Origin: Eleginops maclovinus
Lineage: Eukaryota; Chordata; Actinopteri; Perciformes; Eleginopidae
Direction of reading: 5' to 3'
Assembly: GCF_036324505.1 (NCBI RefSeq)
Contig: NC_086369.1
Coordinates: 15,665,281 to 15,729,280, forward strand
Length of the DNA stretch: 64,000 nucleotides
Positions within the stretch are counted from its first letter, which is position 1. Every line of letters begins with the position of its first letter. Positions 14,001 through 28,510 of this stretch are shown here, piece by piece. The translations under genes were made by a program, and so were the position numbers. The notes beneath the pieces are model-generated. The model saw only the letters and a program-made list of their open reading frames with translations, ran no database searches and was not told where the DNA came from.

Positions 14001-17000
14001 TCTGTCAATCACTGTGGCTTTATCCATCCAGCAATTAATCTGAGCCCAAGAGGGGCCGCTGCACTGTCTGTGAACCTGAGCGCCGGCTGGATTTCTGCGC
14101 CGGGTCTGCACATTTCTGCTCCACTTACAGTCTGCAGGGTAGTGGTACGAGATTTTAAAAACACTTTTCAGCAAACTTCTTGTCCCTGCATGTCTGTTAC
14201 TTCCTCTCCATATGATGGCATGAAGGAAACTTCACGGGGGTCCTGGTCCTACATTCACTCTGCATCTGCTCTGTGCATGAAGCCCCCGCGTTAAACAGAC
14301 CGAGTGATTCATCATTTGACCTCATTAGCCACTTGGCAGGGGGGTGGGAGGTGGTGCTATAGACCCTGTGGAGAGACACTGTGTGGGCCGTAACACCCCT
14401 GATGGGGGAGTTAGCGGCACAACGTCAGCAACACAGATTTTCTTCTTGGATCGTGGTTGGGGGAGTGAAGGCAGAATCGCAGCCCACACCGATTCAGCCC
14501 GCTGTTTGTTTACAGCATCCCATAAACCATAGTGCAAATCAGATGTATAGCAAAACAGTAGGCTATGCTGCATGCAATTAAAATGACTCTCATTACCAAC
14601 GCCATGGCAACTCAAGGTTTGTTTATTTAGTTGTTTAGAGTTTAAGGGAATTCTTAGACCTAAATCCTTTCTTGCTGCTCCGCTGCGGGAAAAAGAATGA
14701 AAGACTATTCAAGTACCCAAGAAAATAACAACAAACTAAATCCAATCATAGCTTAGCAACCATAGCACAGCAGGCTTTTCAAGCTTTGGCTTCCTCTGCA
14801 TGCCAAAACAGTGCATCTAGAAAACAATACTCCACACAACAACAGCAGCAACAACAACAACACCCCAACAGCAAGAGTCAAAGTGTAAGAATTGGAACAA
14901 ACTGTGTTCATTGGCTCTGACATATCATTTAGTAATGATGGCACATGTTAGCTTGTCTAGCTGATTAGCTTGCTACTTTGTTTGTTGTTTGTTTATTTAC
15001 TTGTATAACCCTATTTTTAAAGACACACTATATGAGCATGCAAGGGAATGAGAAAGAGAGCCAACTAAAACCCTTAAGGAGCTTAAGAAGTGGCAGCACA
15101 TTACAGGATATACTCACAGCAGTGGAAGAACCAGCATGCATCTCATTGATGTTTAGACAAAGATAGACGGATATGTTTAAGTAAGTTGTCTACATCAAAT
15201 TACTTTTTGACTTTGAGTTACCAGTGCTGAGGGAGTCTCTGCTGCTGGAGGAACATGTGGTCAGGCCAGAGCATACGAAGCACCTGAAGAAGAGACTTTA
15301 AATACAGGAAGTGACCAATCACGGGGGGACTAAGATCTAAAGTTTAGAGATGTGTTTTTCTACAAATATTATTGAAAATGTGCTAATTTTATGTTGAGGG
15401 CATTCAACAAACGTTACACACAAACAGTAAAAAGTAAAATCATAAGAAAGAATGGAGAAATGTGGAGGGGGACGCCTCGATAATCTGCTTGACATATATT
15501 GCTATCCAATCTATAATAAGAGAGACTTCACGTAGCATACAGAAACATATACAACCCACACACATCTAAAACTACCTAAATAACCCCTAAACGCATTCTG
15601 CTGACAGTACTCACACTCCCTGTGATAGTGCAAAGACGTGTGGAAGGACTCCCGCTGCACACATAGATCTAGTTTCCGCTGTCAGGCTCTGTGTAGAAGT
15701 GACCTTTCATAGTAACCCCTCTGTTTGAAGACCCCCCTGCTGAGATCCTCTCACCCTTAAACCCCCCCGTTCAGTGTCCACTTTATGAGGAACCTCCGTG
15801 TTTGTCCACGCTACATTTCAGTCGCTTGAGCTGCAGTATCACTCTCACAAGAAGTCAGTGTAGTAAATGTGTTCCAGAAAACTGTACAACTGAGTAACAT
15901 AACTTTGGCCTCTCCTCTGAAGCTGTGTGCTGTGAGAAAACCTACTCATGGATATATAAAGTCGCATCACTGCTGTGTGACAAATTCAGTGTTCTGGGGC
16001 AGCAGTTATATGATGGAAGAAGTCAAAGAGGAATGTTTTTCACAGACTTTGAAGTTTTAAAAATATCTGAAGTCAAGCATCAGAGGCGCTGAGCTAAAAA
16101 ACTAAACATTTAGCCATCATGTGATGCTAATCTATTGTAAAAGCACCTTTTTCTTCTGAGAAATAACCATAAGAAATGCATTTCCTCTGCTGACGTTAAA
16201 AAGTGTTTGCATAATAAACACATTTCGGATGCAAGAATGAAAGGAAACTTCATTTATCTGATGTCCTTGTTGGAGTCTTTCCATCTTCCTGCTGTCACAC
16301 TGTGTCTTTTCATTCCTATGCATTAACATCTGCATTGAGTCATTTGTTCTGAAGGATTGCTGCTTCCTTATGACTCTAACCTTCGCTGCAGGTATGTGAT
16401 GTACAGACAGTTCACATTTCACAGTGAATGCATCCACTGCGCTCCAAAAATGGATTATGTTAATGCCTCTTTTTCACATCTCTAAGAAACAAACATGGCA
16501 ACATATGGATCCACGAGTGAATCACAGGCCTGTGAAAGTGTTGCAATATGGCGGGTAAATAATTAATCTGCTGGTGCCATGTTGCTCTAATCTCAAACCA
16601 TGTTCACTTCATGAGAGGCTGAAGTATTTCCCTCTGATCTCTCCTCTGAATATACTGCTGCCTTTACATACATCCAGTCGTTCAGTATGAAGAACAGCTG
16701 TGATTGCATGTATAAAACAACCCCATTAATCCAGTGTATAGTGTCATTACGTATAATGTGGCTCACACTGACTGGTCAACATTGGAGCCTGCAGCAGTTT
16801 TCTTAAAGACTTACATCATAAAACAGTCATTATTAAAAAGGGTTCAGTGGATGGTTTATAGCACGCTCTTGTTAACACTGTTCACCAACATTATATCTAA
16901 CAGTAATAAATAGTTGTATTTATAGCTTTCTTTGTTAACTTCACTGCTTCCTGGGTCTGTTGGTGTTATCTCAGGCTGCAGAGGAGATGGTAACAGGGGA

Positions 17001-17256
17001 GGAAATAAAAAGGAGACCAAGTGGGGGGGGAGATGATTAATGGTGACTGTGGACAAGATGGCCAAGGTGTTTAGAGAAATTAACAGAAGCTTAGCCAGCA
17101 GCAGACCACAGGGAGTACTAGGCGCTGCACACACACTCAGAACCAATTGTGTGTGTGCAGTAAGATGTCAGATTGACCACAACATTTTTTAAGTAATCCT
17201 ACCAAAAGGGAAGAAGTCTCTTTGCTTTGATCACGTGGAGTCATCCAAGTCGTATT

Positions 17257-17905
17257 GCTTCTTCACATTGAGATTTAAGGAGCCTGATGTAAAATATGAT
17301 ACCTGGGAGAGATGTGTATGATAATGCAGATGTACCACTGACATTACTAATTCACCCATGTTTTGTATTCATATTTCGAACCCTTTTGTAATGTTAGGGT
17401 CATATTGAAATGGCACATCATTAGGGGAATAAGGGAAAAGGGATCCTCCATAATAAAAATGTGGGATGCATTTCATGCTTATCCGGGATATGCAGCAAGG
17501 TTTACATTATATATAATATTAGTGGTGCACAGTCTGATGTAGTTTAGATGAGCAGTTCTTGAGAAAGCTGCAGTGTAGTCTATAAACTATAGTTTGTCTG
17601 CTCTAAGGTAGGTTGCAGACATTAGCATGTCTGACATTTGAACAAGCCTCTTCTTCACGGTTAGATTTAATGAGTCCAAAGTAGAAACTGCACTTGAGAG
17701 ATGTCCGCTTGCAATGATTTTATAAGAGCTTGTCCCTTTCTATATTTATGTCCTTTGATTTTGCAGTTTACAGCAGAGCTGACCAACACAGTGCTCAATA
17801 CCCGGTCTGCACTCTGGAGAAGATGGTTTGCTCAGGAGGAGAAATGCGAGTCTTCTTCACGGTTAGATTTAATGATCCTGATGTAAAACCTGCACTTGCC
17901 TTGGA
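17257..17905 (+). repeat. Local degenerate repeat, three copies
   Basis: Copies begin near 17257, 17649 and 17851. The second and third share 25 identical bases (17649-17673 and 17851-17875; core CTTCACGGTTAGATTTAATG). The first and third share CCTGATGTAAAA after the core. Spacings of about 392 and 202 bases suggest a unit near 200 bases with one copy lost or decayed. Confidence 0.7.
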
Positions 17906-20401
17906 GAGGTTTCAACACACTGACGCTCCGAATCAATTGAAATAATCAACAAATTGAAATGGACAAACAATCAATGAGGACAGAAATCCCCTTTAGTCGT
18001 CTTGGGGAGAATCAATAAATGTAATTGTGCTGCGAGTCACATATCTGTCATGTTTTAATCCAGCATTCACACAGAGCTCATCCGGGCGACGGGGTAAAGT
18101 GCTGTGTCAGGAACAGATAATATGAAACTTGAATTGCTAAGAGACTTCTGTGACGAGAACAAAACATTGATGTGGTAAAAAAAAAACACTAATCCAACAA
18201 CTAATGAACATCTGAGCAGTTAAGTGGAAAACATTTGTAATTATGCTTTTAATTTGGGAAAGAAATCACTTTACACTCTGACAATGGCAGCTCAGGTCTT
18301 TGGTAATCTAATTGTAGAAGCTCTTAATTCATCTGTAAAGTGGATAATATGTCAAATAACTTCAGTGAAAGTAAAGACTATGGAAGGAGAAACAAATATA
18401 TGACTTTCCTTTGATTTTCTATAATTTCTCCTTGTTTCTTCTGTCAAATAACACTACATTTCACATTTATGGAGCACTAAAGTGTAATGTATTTACTATT
18501 CCAGTCTGATTTAAGGGTTGGTCCTAAAAGGTTATTTGTTAATTGCTGATTTCGGCTGACAGTAGCCATTTCTCCGTCCTTCATATTGACAGCTGAGGAC
18601 CCAGGAGACGCCCGGTGCTCCCTGAGCCGCCTGACTGTAATGAAGCGGTGTCACTTAGGACTGAATGTTTGCAGGATGTTGAATGCTGATGGACAGGTCA
18701 GGCTGCAGGACTCTCAGGGACTCTTTGTTAAGTTTCTAATTAAATGTTAAGACGTAGACAAACAACCTGTTTACCGCCGCAGTCGGAGCAAAAAGCACAT
18801 ACTATTCGATCTCTGTCAGCAGGAAGACAACATGTGGAAACACACAATGATGCACACACAATGACCTTGTTTACACATTACATTTGATTTAGCCCACACC
18901 TATCCAGAGTGACTTACTCAACCATGAAGAATTCAAACTCAAAATAGCAAGAAGCCTGCAAGGACATGAGCTTTCAATCAGACGAACCATCGTGCAGCTG
19001 CATCAGCGTCAAATAAGTGCTAGGTGCAAGATGGGAATAAAAGTAGATTTTCTGCCATCCTTGGTTTTAAATGCATCTCGAGAAACAGGCAGCGCTAAAT
19101 AGCAAAGTAAACCACCGCCAACATGCATCCTAATCTGATCCATTTTAGAGAACATATCTTCTGTAGAGTAAACACCAAATACACCTCATCAACACGTCAT
19201 CAAGGAATGAGCTATTCTATAGTTTGTACTTTTCCAGTTCCTAAATCACGTCAGCAGACTGTGTTCATGGCGTCTAATCATTTCAAAGAGTCCGACGGAT
19301 AGATCATCAAACATCTGGTCTAGTAAAAAGTGATTGCAAGCTTTTTCTGTCAAATTTAAGACGCGGAAAGGCTTAAAAAGTTGACGTCTGCTGGAACAAT
19401 TATCACCTAATCATCACATGGTATTAGTCCGATAACAATGGTTTTAAGGCAGAATGATAAGTAATGTTGGCATGTGATCAGCAACTTTTTGACAATGAAA
19501 TGTCTCCTATTTTGCTATAACTCCCAATAAGTAAAAGCCTGCATTCATTTTGTTAGTTGACTAATTGTATGTAGTTGTATCTTCATGGTTAGAATGCATT
19601 TTTTGTAGGTCACTTGGTGCAAAAGCACAATTAAAATACATGTAATATAATAAATTATACTCAGTGAGCTTCCAAAAAGGCTGGAAATATATAGAGATTT
19701 ATCGAGGTCACGGTTGATTTTATTTGCCATTTAAATAGTGGTTTTCATTTGGGCAGAAAAGGGGGATGATTGGTAGAATCTTCCTGACAGTTTGACAATT
19801 GCACACCTTTGCAGATAATGCACACATCCTGAGTGGAGATGACATTATAACACATTTCTGGAGGTTTTGTATTGTTACTAAAAAGGTGGGAAAAGGGAAA
19901 GCATAATGAGAGGGAGCGTCTTTACGTGCAGCGATATCCCTAACCCTATACATCCCACATGTTAGACTCTGTCTGACACACGCAGGTCAAACTACAGACC
20001 AAAGTAGACCTCCTTCAGCCACAGAAGGAGCCCGGGTCCATTTCCGGCGTGAATATGTTTATTCAGTTCTGGAGACTCTTTGGCTGTAATCAGCTTGCAT
20101 AAATCTCTTTGATGATAGCCACAAGAACATCTGCTGGAGCAATAAAAAAAAATCCAGGGAGGCAATAAAATGTCTGGCTGAACATATGCTAATGGGAATG
20201 TGAGTTGTTCTGAAAAGTTTGTCCTAAAGTAAAAACCACTATGTTATTTATGAGTTCATGTAAGGATCACACTGAAAGACATAAAGATTTTACTCCTGTT
20301 TCCGCAGGGCCATGATCACCACAAAACGTGATGGAGTTTCAGACGTTCAGAGTGCTGAGCCAGCTCTGTCCTACTCCCTCCCTCTCTTTCCCTTCCTCTT
20401 G

Positions 20402-20402
<1 letters not shown>

Positions 20403-20497
<95 letters not shown>
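20403..20497 (+). repeat. (CA)n microsatellite
   Basis: A pure CA array of about 95 bases flanked by a pyrimidine-rich stretch on the left. Confidence 0.98.
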
Positions 20498-20499
<2 letters not shown>

Positions 20500-23400
20500 T
20501 GGATGACTGCACGCTCTTCACCTTTCCTGCAAAATCAGGGTTGAAAGGAACTACCATGCATCAGAGGGGAGACTGGATTAGTTTGTTTATAAGAGTAGCG
20601 AACATTACAGGGAACATAGAGTGCTGGTCATCACATATTACTCAACATTAATTACCTACATTCATTTAGGTTTGCTACTCCACCCAGCTCCATTAGAGGT
20701 GTCACACAGTCTGTATTTAACACGATAGAATTCTAACATGATGAGAAACGTATATTTTAAATACTATACCCTTAGCTTTTGTTCCCGTGTTTGTCTTGAT
20801 TTTGGCCATAGCCTTATTAAATTTGGTTGGTTTTTACATGGGGATAATACAGAGTAGTGTGTTTCCCTGCACGGATCTTTATATCAGTGTGTGTGGGTGT
20901 GTGAAAGCATTTCATATGTCTGGACACTGGAGGCTTATTACTCTGAAACCTATTATTTATTTTCCTGTTGTTGCTGAGAGTAAAGCGCCTGTAATTACAC
21001 TTTCATTATATGAAGTCAAACATCCTGACACTCTCTGAGCTAATGGTCTATGAAACGTCTTCTCACAAAACAGCAATTAAAGCAGCGTCGTGTTCACGGC
21101 CGACCTCATGCGGGCGGGGGGGCGTTACAGTCAGAGCAGAACGCTTTGTTACCAACATGACTTTTGGGTCAACGCTGGAGTCTGTGCAAACAACCGTGCG
21201 TCTCAGTGATGGAGCTTCAGTCGTGTCTAATTAAGTCCAAACTGTCTGTGAGTCACATTCATGTGGACAGTATGCCTGAGTTGAGGCTGCGTGGATTCTA
21301 CTGGTACAACATGAGGAAATCGACTCAAAATTAATCAAAAGCAGTCCATCGGGAGCCGAAATATGGAGAGTCTCAGGTTCATGACATTTTTGAACCTCAA
21401 AATGTCAGGAATGTATTCAACATCCTAACTAATTAATGCACATTATGCCAATTGCCCAACATATGCAAGTTAGCATCCAGGAGCTTCTAGGTGCTTGGGA
21501 CCCATTCTATACATTTCTAACATAAAGCGTAGTGGTACTTAACATTCCCGGGGTTTCAATAGGACCCAATGAGCTGGCAAACACACAGAGGAAGAGCCGG
21601 CGTACAACAGAAAAATGATTTGTTATTTTTTTGGAGAGGGAAGGCAAGAGGATCGATTGTTACAACCTGAGGAAGCAGCCCTGAATCATCTGGTGCTTCT
21701 CGTCATGTGTCAGGCAGAGTTAATTGTGTGAGAGTGCTGTGGATGGGCTTCTGCGACTGGGTAATTGATCCATTGTTGGTGTGAAAACCGCCCGCTGAGC
21801 AGGGCGAAGATACAGCAGCAGAAAGCAAACACAATGCTGTAATCCCCCCCTCCTCTTACCCCTGCTAGCCACGGTGCTGCATGTAGCTGTGGATTTTGTG
21901 CTGTGTAGCTGCAGAAGCCCCGCTGAGGGCTGAAGAACAATTTGGATGCCTTGCTTTCAATTTCAGCCTGAACTCACAGAAGGGAATTGCCAATGTATCT
22001 ACCCTACAGAAAGATGTAAAACTGAACTAATGAACTGACAGCACGACATAGAATATGTCTCTGCCTTCATTTACTTTGTATATCACAATGCAATGTCCCC
22101 CTCTGCAACACAGGGCGTCCTCTGAATGAGCAGCAGATTTTTATCAAAGAGTGCAGTGCTGGCTCAAACACGACGTTTTGCCTCCGTGTGTTTAATGTCT
22201 CGGCCACAGTGCGCTCCCACAGTGCCTTTTGAAAGTGTTTGAGAGAGGGAGTTTGTTTATTTCTCTCTGTGTGAGAGACAACAACAGGAACAAAGGTACA
22301 GAGGGGGAGTGTGGAGTTGTTGTGTGTGACTGGAAACACGGAGGAGGAGAAGAAATGCAGGGGCAGCTCAATAACTGTGTGTGATAAAGAAAGTGTGTGA
22401 TGCACACGAGGCGGTGTGTTCCTGGAAAGCTGCAGACAGCGGAGGAAAAGATGGCTGATTTGGGATGCAGGAGGGGAGACTTCAGATGACTCACCCCCAC
22501 ACTCAGGTCCATATCCTGATGGCACAATGACTAACCCACAATCACACATCCGATCGCCGACTGATGAGACAATTTCCTCCGTTCATCTCTTGTGTTTTCT
22601 AGTAATAAAAGCTCAATGAGCCACAAATCTGAAGCTCTGTCTGGTGTGTGTCTCTCCACATGTGCACACACATTTGAGTGTTTACGTCATTAAATGCTTA
22701 TTCCTCTCATTGCTGTTTATGGGCTGCTGTTATATTTCATCTGTTATGTGCCAACCTACGGATGCAGATTTGCTGGGGGGCTCCTCAGATTGATTCCAGC
22801 CTGGCTGTTGTGTCTTTTAGTGACTTGTGTGTGTGCATGCCCATTCCTCTGCATGCCGGTCTCAAGGCCACATCATTAGAGTAAGAGGGCTGTAATTAGT
22901 GAGTCCATGCATATTAAACAGCGTATCTCCACGCCCGGCAGCCTTGAGAAGCAGCTCTGCTGTCACTTGCAGCCAATAAGCCGCTGTTAAAGTCCAGAAG
23001 GTTACACACATTACCCACAGAGCACTATGGGTGATTAGCTGCAGAAATCAGTAGTCAGACGTTCCTTCTTTCAGCCTTTCACCTCTTATCGTTTCATCTG
23101 ATTTTACTGCAGAGAGGTGGAGAGAAGAACAAAGGGAAATGAAGTCCTCTGATGGCAGAGTCCTTTTGAAAGCTGGTGCTAAAAGCAACACAGAGGAGTG
23201 TGTAAAGCAGGGATGAGAACTGAAACATCGTTCAGTGTTTCCCGTCGGTGTGAAGGTATGACGGAGGTGTTTCCAACTGTGCTGTGTGTTTCTATGGCTG
23301 GAGAGGAAACAAAGAGGCTCTACTTTTGATGTTTCAAAAACAAGGTGACACACGATGAGTGCATATGTACTCAGCAGGTTCAACAGACTCAACATGACTG

Positions 23401-24676
23401 GGTATTAAAGGAGACGGATTACACTCTTCAGGTTCATTAGTGTATTTTAGGATGCAACTTAACATGTTTACAAGCTCAAATGTTAGAAAAACACTTATTT
23501 TTCTCATAATTTCTGTTCAAAAACACTCTCTTTAAAACCCCCTCCTGAAGAAGATCAGTCTGATTTAATGTCTTTGTGTCCCCGGGTCATGTCTGGGCTC
23601 TTAGTGTCTCCATGCACCATTCTTGCAGCTTTGGCACAACTGCAGCAGCACTTCCTACATACATCTGCATAGTTTTTTTTTTATCAATATCTCACACAAG
23701 GTAATAGGAAGTTTATCAAACTGTGGTTTGCATGATTTAATACACAGGCTCAAAATGCAGAGGTTGTTTCTGTGGAGAAGTGTGAAGCTTGCAGACATAA
23801 AAAGCCTTTTCAAAGCTGCTTTACGCATAAAAACAAGACCTGCCTGAAGTGCCTTCTCTTTCAGACATTTATGTTTGAGTGGCACCATCCACAATTGCAG
23901 CAGCACAATCAAAGTCCAATTATTGGGGCCAAAGGGTCTGGAGTTGGGGCCACTTGTAGTTTACAAGCATCATTGGTACTTATAGCCACTTATTTCATAC
24001 GATCAGACAGTTATAGAGATATTTAGGACTCACAGCATTCATTTATTGTGCAACAGCATCTCTGCGTGCAGGAATTGACCATGTTTCACTGTGCTTCACT
24101 GTCCATTCTGCATGTGTAATTTACTGCATAAGAGATAAGTCAATTAAAAATAAAAGTATAAAGGGTTTCCCCAGATGTTACATCCAGATTGAATCTGTAA
24201 AGACAGAGAAATGATTTGTGTTTCTGGTCATTCACTTCTACAGTGATGCATCTACACAGTCAAACTAGCACATGGTGCAATAAAAATAGTCAATTAGTGT
24301 CATTTTAAAAACATCTGGAGCTTAATTTAAAGACATTTGAAAGAAGCATAATCCTTTTCACCATGTCCATGTTTGCTTATTGTTTGTCTTAGCAGAGTTT
24401 TAGTGAAATATCACATCATTTGGAAAGCAATCATGGCTCTGTTGTGATGCCCTGGTTTTTTTTAAAGCTTAGGTTGTTATTTTAATAAGCCATTTGGACG
24501 GGCAGTGTTGGACAAATGACGGGCACAGTGTGTCCCGTTAGTATCTAGGTCACAAACACAAACACCTCTGTGCCGCCGCCCAGTCATTACGACGGCTGAC
24601 TCATACCTGCCGCTGAACACCAGACATTAATGTCTCTGAGGCTGAAATATACTTCAGGTTACCGCTCCATCTTCAC

Positions 24677-24850
<174 letters not shown>

Positions 24851-26374
24851 AGGTAACGCTCCTCTGATGAGTCACCATTTGACCTTGAAGAAGCACACCA
24901 AAAGCTCTAAATGAAAACAACGGCGAAACAAAAGCAAACATGGAAGCGCTTTGATTTAAAGTCTAATGTGAATTCAAAAGAGTAAATAGCTTTAAGAGAA
25001 ACTCAAGACATGGATAATGATTATAGTTATTAAAGAATCCTCTGAATGACATTAGGATAATGGTACTAACTCAGTAAGTCACATGACCACCATCCATCCT
25101 ATATTAAAGATAAACGGGTATTTCCATTATGACCTTCAGACTGGTTGTATTTCTAAATGATGAATATCTCTCTGCTGTTAGCTCATATGTTCCTATAATT
25201 GGTGAAGTCATCACTCAACACTCGATCACACTTTAAACTCTATGACCCCTTAACCCTGGGACCTGTTTTTGGTTTCAGATTTGAGAGAAATTAGGATTGT
25301 TTTTTCGGATTTTCTTCCAGTTCATTATCCAAAAAACTAGGCTGGAATAAAAAAGCAAAGAAGTATTATTTCAGCTAACGAACTTGTCAGCTGTGAATGT
25401 TATTTGTAAGCCTGTAATGAGCCTGTTGTTCACACTCAACGATTTCTAATTAAATGTGGCGTCAGACAAAACACAACGGCCATGAAATTGCCACACGTGT
25501 TTTCACAATGTCCTGGAAATGAGTTAATTAGGATAAACTCAGTGTGAAGGTGATGGGGATGCATCTGCAAACACCCTTAATGATGTGAAAACTATTTTTT
25601 AGCGTCTTTGGGCTCTTAGTGTCCTGCCTGCCCTCAATTTCACCATTTTCATTGACTCAGTGAGCCGATGTTTTCAGTAAAAATACGATAAGAAAACTCC
25701 TCCTGCCCAGCAACAAATCACAGACGGATACTTATATCCCAACAGGGATCATGAAGACCCAAACAGATCTAGAAAAACAATGATTTATGAATCATCCTTC
25801 AGAAGGACACCATTACGCAGCCGGAAACGGTAAAAATGCATATTTTCTCCAAGATTGCATTTGTTTTTCATGCAAAACAAACACTTTTCCATCAAAGTCA
25901 GCAGAAGTTATGAAGAATGTTAAATGGAAACGTAAAATGACCCATGACTCACACCCAGAATAAACTGTCTGCTTCCCATAAACTTCCCTTATATTAATTT
26001 ACAAAATACCTAAACAAACAAACACTTTCCAAGCTAAACCATGATGTTCAAATGAACCTATTCAATATGTTTTGATGCATGTTTACAATGCAATCTGTGA
26101 CTCTGTACACTACTACATCTGGGAAATGACAAGGAAGTTCAGTTGTAAGGGACCGTCATTCTGCAGGAGTACAAATCCAAATGTTGGACCATATCTGCTA
26201 TGTACAAACAAATGCATCATATCAACGTGTAGGTCCACAGTGAGTCAGTGTTAGCTGGTTTCGCTGCACCCAGCTGGTCAAAGTCATTCCGTCTTTAGAG
26301 GAATCTCACCTGCAGCCCCTCTGCCATCAGTAATGTATGGAGTGAGACAGAGAGTGATGGTGGGAGTGACCTAC

Positions 26375-26479
26375 CTGTCCGTCCTTTCCCATCCCCAGTG
26401 ATAAAGAGGAGCTGAAACCTCCTGTTCTGCTGCCACCCTGGTGATACTGGATCTGTGACCCACTGTCTTCACTCAGCAG
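26375..26479 (-). other. Candidate internal exon of unknown transcript
   Basis: Read on the minus strand, an acceptor (TTTGTTGTGCGTGTGTTGCAG) is followed by 105 open bases (35 codons) and a donor GGACAG|GTAGGT. In phase 0 it would encode a Ser/Gly-rich peptide starting LLSEDSGSQIQYHQGG. The borders are good, but I do not recognise the peptide, and no partner exon was found. It may be a far-upstream neto1 5' UTR exon, part of a noncoding RNA, or chance. Confidence 0.3.
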
Positions 26480-27419
26480 CTGCAACACACGCACAACAAA
26501 GGTCAGGCAGAAGTAGGACGAATATTAAATATACCTGTCCTCAGCGTGCACAGAGCACGGGTCTGTTTCTCAATTCACCTTTTTCCTGAAGCCTGTATCA
26601 AGAATTGCAGAAAACAGATTTGGTTCCCGGAAGAAAAATCACAAGAGAAATTCATTGATTTGTCTTCAAGTTAGAAATACTGAAATTCAGCCTTAAAAAA
26701 GTGAAATTTGATGCAGAATAATGTTCACTCTTAGACTGCTGTCATGTATGAGGTTTTATTCCAAATAATCATATTTAATGCTTTTAGTATTTTATATTCC
26801 AAGTAAAATGCAACCTGAAATTCACAGGAATAAGGAGAAATCCAGGCTTGATCTAAATGAATTGCATGTCATAAATTATGCATTGGGAATAACGCTGCAT
26901 GGTGGGTCACACCTTTAGCGATTCATAATACAAGACATCATTTATTGCCCTCAGCGGGAGGCATAAATGGGTCAGCTCCAACACAAGAAACACGCTGTCA
27001 TGTGAACATAAATCATTAAAGCTGATGCATGCTGGGACATTCTTCTGGACATTCGCTCCTCGACACAATTCTGCTTTTTCAGGCTGAAGCACCATATTGA
27101 ATTCTCAACCTTGTTGTGAACCCGGCGAGATGACACCCTCCTGGCTCCCGTTTGGTTCAGGGCTCCTCTTTATTTATGGGTCTAATTGCTTGCTCCTCTT
27201 CCTCACTGCGAGATGAAATGTTTGAACTTCTTGGCAAAAGGAGCATCGCTGGCGAGCTGCGAAAGGGAAGAAGTAAAGAGAGAAGGAAAGAAGAACAGAG
27301 TAATAACGTGTGACATAATCATTACCTCGGGGCTTTTCGTTCCCAGCAGCTCACTTTTAAATTGCAGAGTCAGCTCTCTATTAAACATCATCAGGCCAAA
27401 CAATCGCTAACCAAACGGG

Positions 27420-28030
27420 CGATGGAAGACTTTGGAGTGGCACGGTTTGGAAGTTAACGATGATCGCTTCCTAAATAATGAATGTCTAATTGAAAAGGGG
27501 TTTTGGAATTGAAATAGCTGAGCTTTGTGAATTATTCATTGGTCATGAGACAAATAAACAAAAGGAGCTAAATGGAGAGTTAAATCACGTGTTATAATGA
27601 AATAATCAATTAGAAAAGCTTTGATTGACTCACCGTAAAACAGGAGGGAGCCCACTCCACTTCACTCATTGCTGTTAACGCTTAATCCATTGAAAACTCT
27701 TCAGGGCATTTCTCAATTGTGGCCAATTGGGTTTTGCAGAGTTGAATTAAAAAACAAAACAATATCAGGCTTCAAAGACAATTCCACAAATCCATTCTCA
27801 AAATTGGGAATATATTCAGTGAGCAAAGACAGAGCAATGCATAATTAATTGACTGATTAATTAGTGTATGTTTTGCTAATTTGGTTTATTAGCTGCCTCA
27901 TTGATTCTGCCGTGTAAATAGGCACACAATCACATTGTAAAACAGTTTTTATATTATTATTAATATGTGGGAATTAACCACTGAGCAAGTAATTAATAAC
28001 GTGGCAGGCACAGTCTGCAGGCCGGATAGA
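27420..28030. promoter_or_regulatory. Candidate enhancer-like block rich in homeodomain motifs
   Basis: The sequence contains many TAAT cores, among them TCTAATTGAA, ATCAATTAGAA, CATAATTAATTGACTG, GATTAATTAGTG and AAGTAATTAATAACG, plus a TAATCC. It has no microsatellite or recognised repeat. Such density is usual in vertebrate conserved noncoding elements near synaptic genes; this is inference from base pattern only. Confidence 0.3.
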
Positions 28031-28249
28031 GACCACGATCTGCAAACAGCAACAGAATGCAGGGAAAACAAGCTTTCATCACAAAGGAAATGTCAAAACA
28101 CTCGAGGATATGCAGATGAGGACTGATATCAGCCTCACATCTGAATCAGTAACTCCAGGAGTGCAAGAGGTGACAATCAGGAGTGATGTGGTTAGCATAC
28201 CGTAGCTGATCGCATGATGCTGCAGGATTAAAATTGTAGAGTGGAAACA

Positions 28250-28510
28250 CTAGTGAGGCTGCACTCGAGCTAAATGCTAACATCAGCGTGCTACACCTTT
28301 ATGAAAGCAGGTATAGTTTCTCCCGGCGTCCAGTGGTTATGCAACTTAACAAGCTAACACATTGAATAAATGCTTCAGAGTTAAAACAAAACAATAGTCT
28401 GGCACTTATTTAGTCATGAACCAAAGTATTACAGATGAAAACCTGGCATTATGTGACTAGTTATCAAATGACTCCTCTGGAAATCATGAACGTTAGCATT
28501 CATATTATCC
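28250..28510. repeat. Degraded copy of a fish dispersed repeat (CTAACATCAGC / AACCAAAGTATT type)
   Basis: The phrases GCTAACATCAGCGTGCTA, TAGTCATGAACCAAAGTATT and AACGTTAGCATTCAT resemble the teleost repeat seen in better form at 47910-48420. Borders are approximate. Confidence 0.45.

Noticed and set aside
20312..20651. Poly-HT and poly-CV open frames across the CA array (also near 24.7, 34.8, 51.2, 60.8 and 61.2 kb)
   Set aside because: Microsatellite translation artefacts; dinucleotide arrays contain no stop codons.
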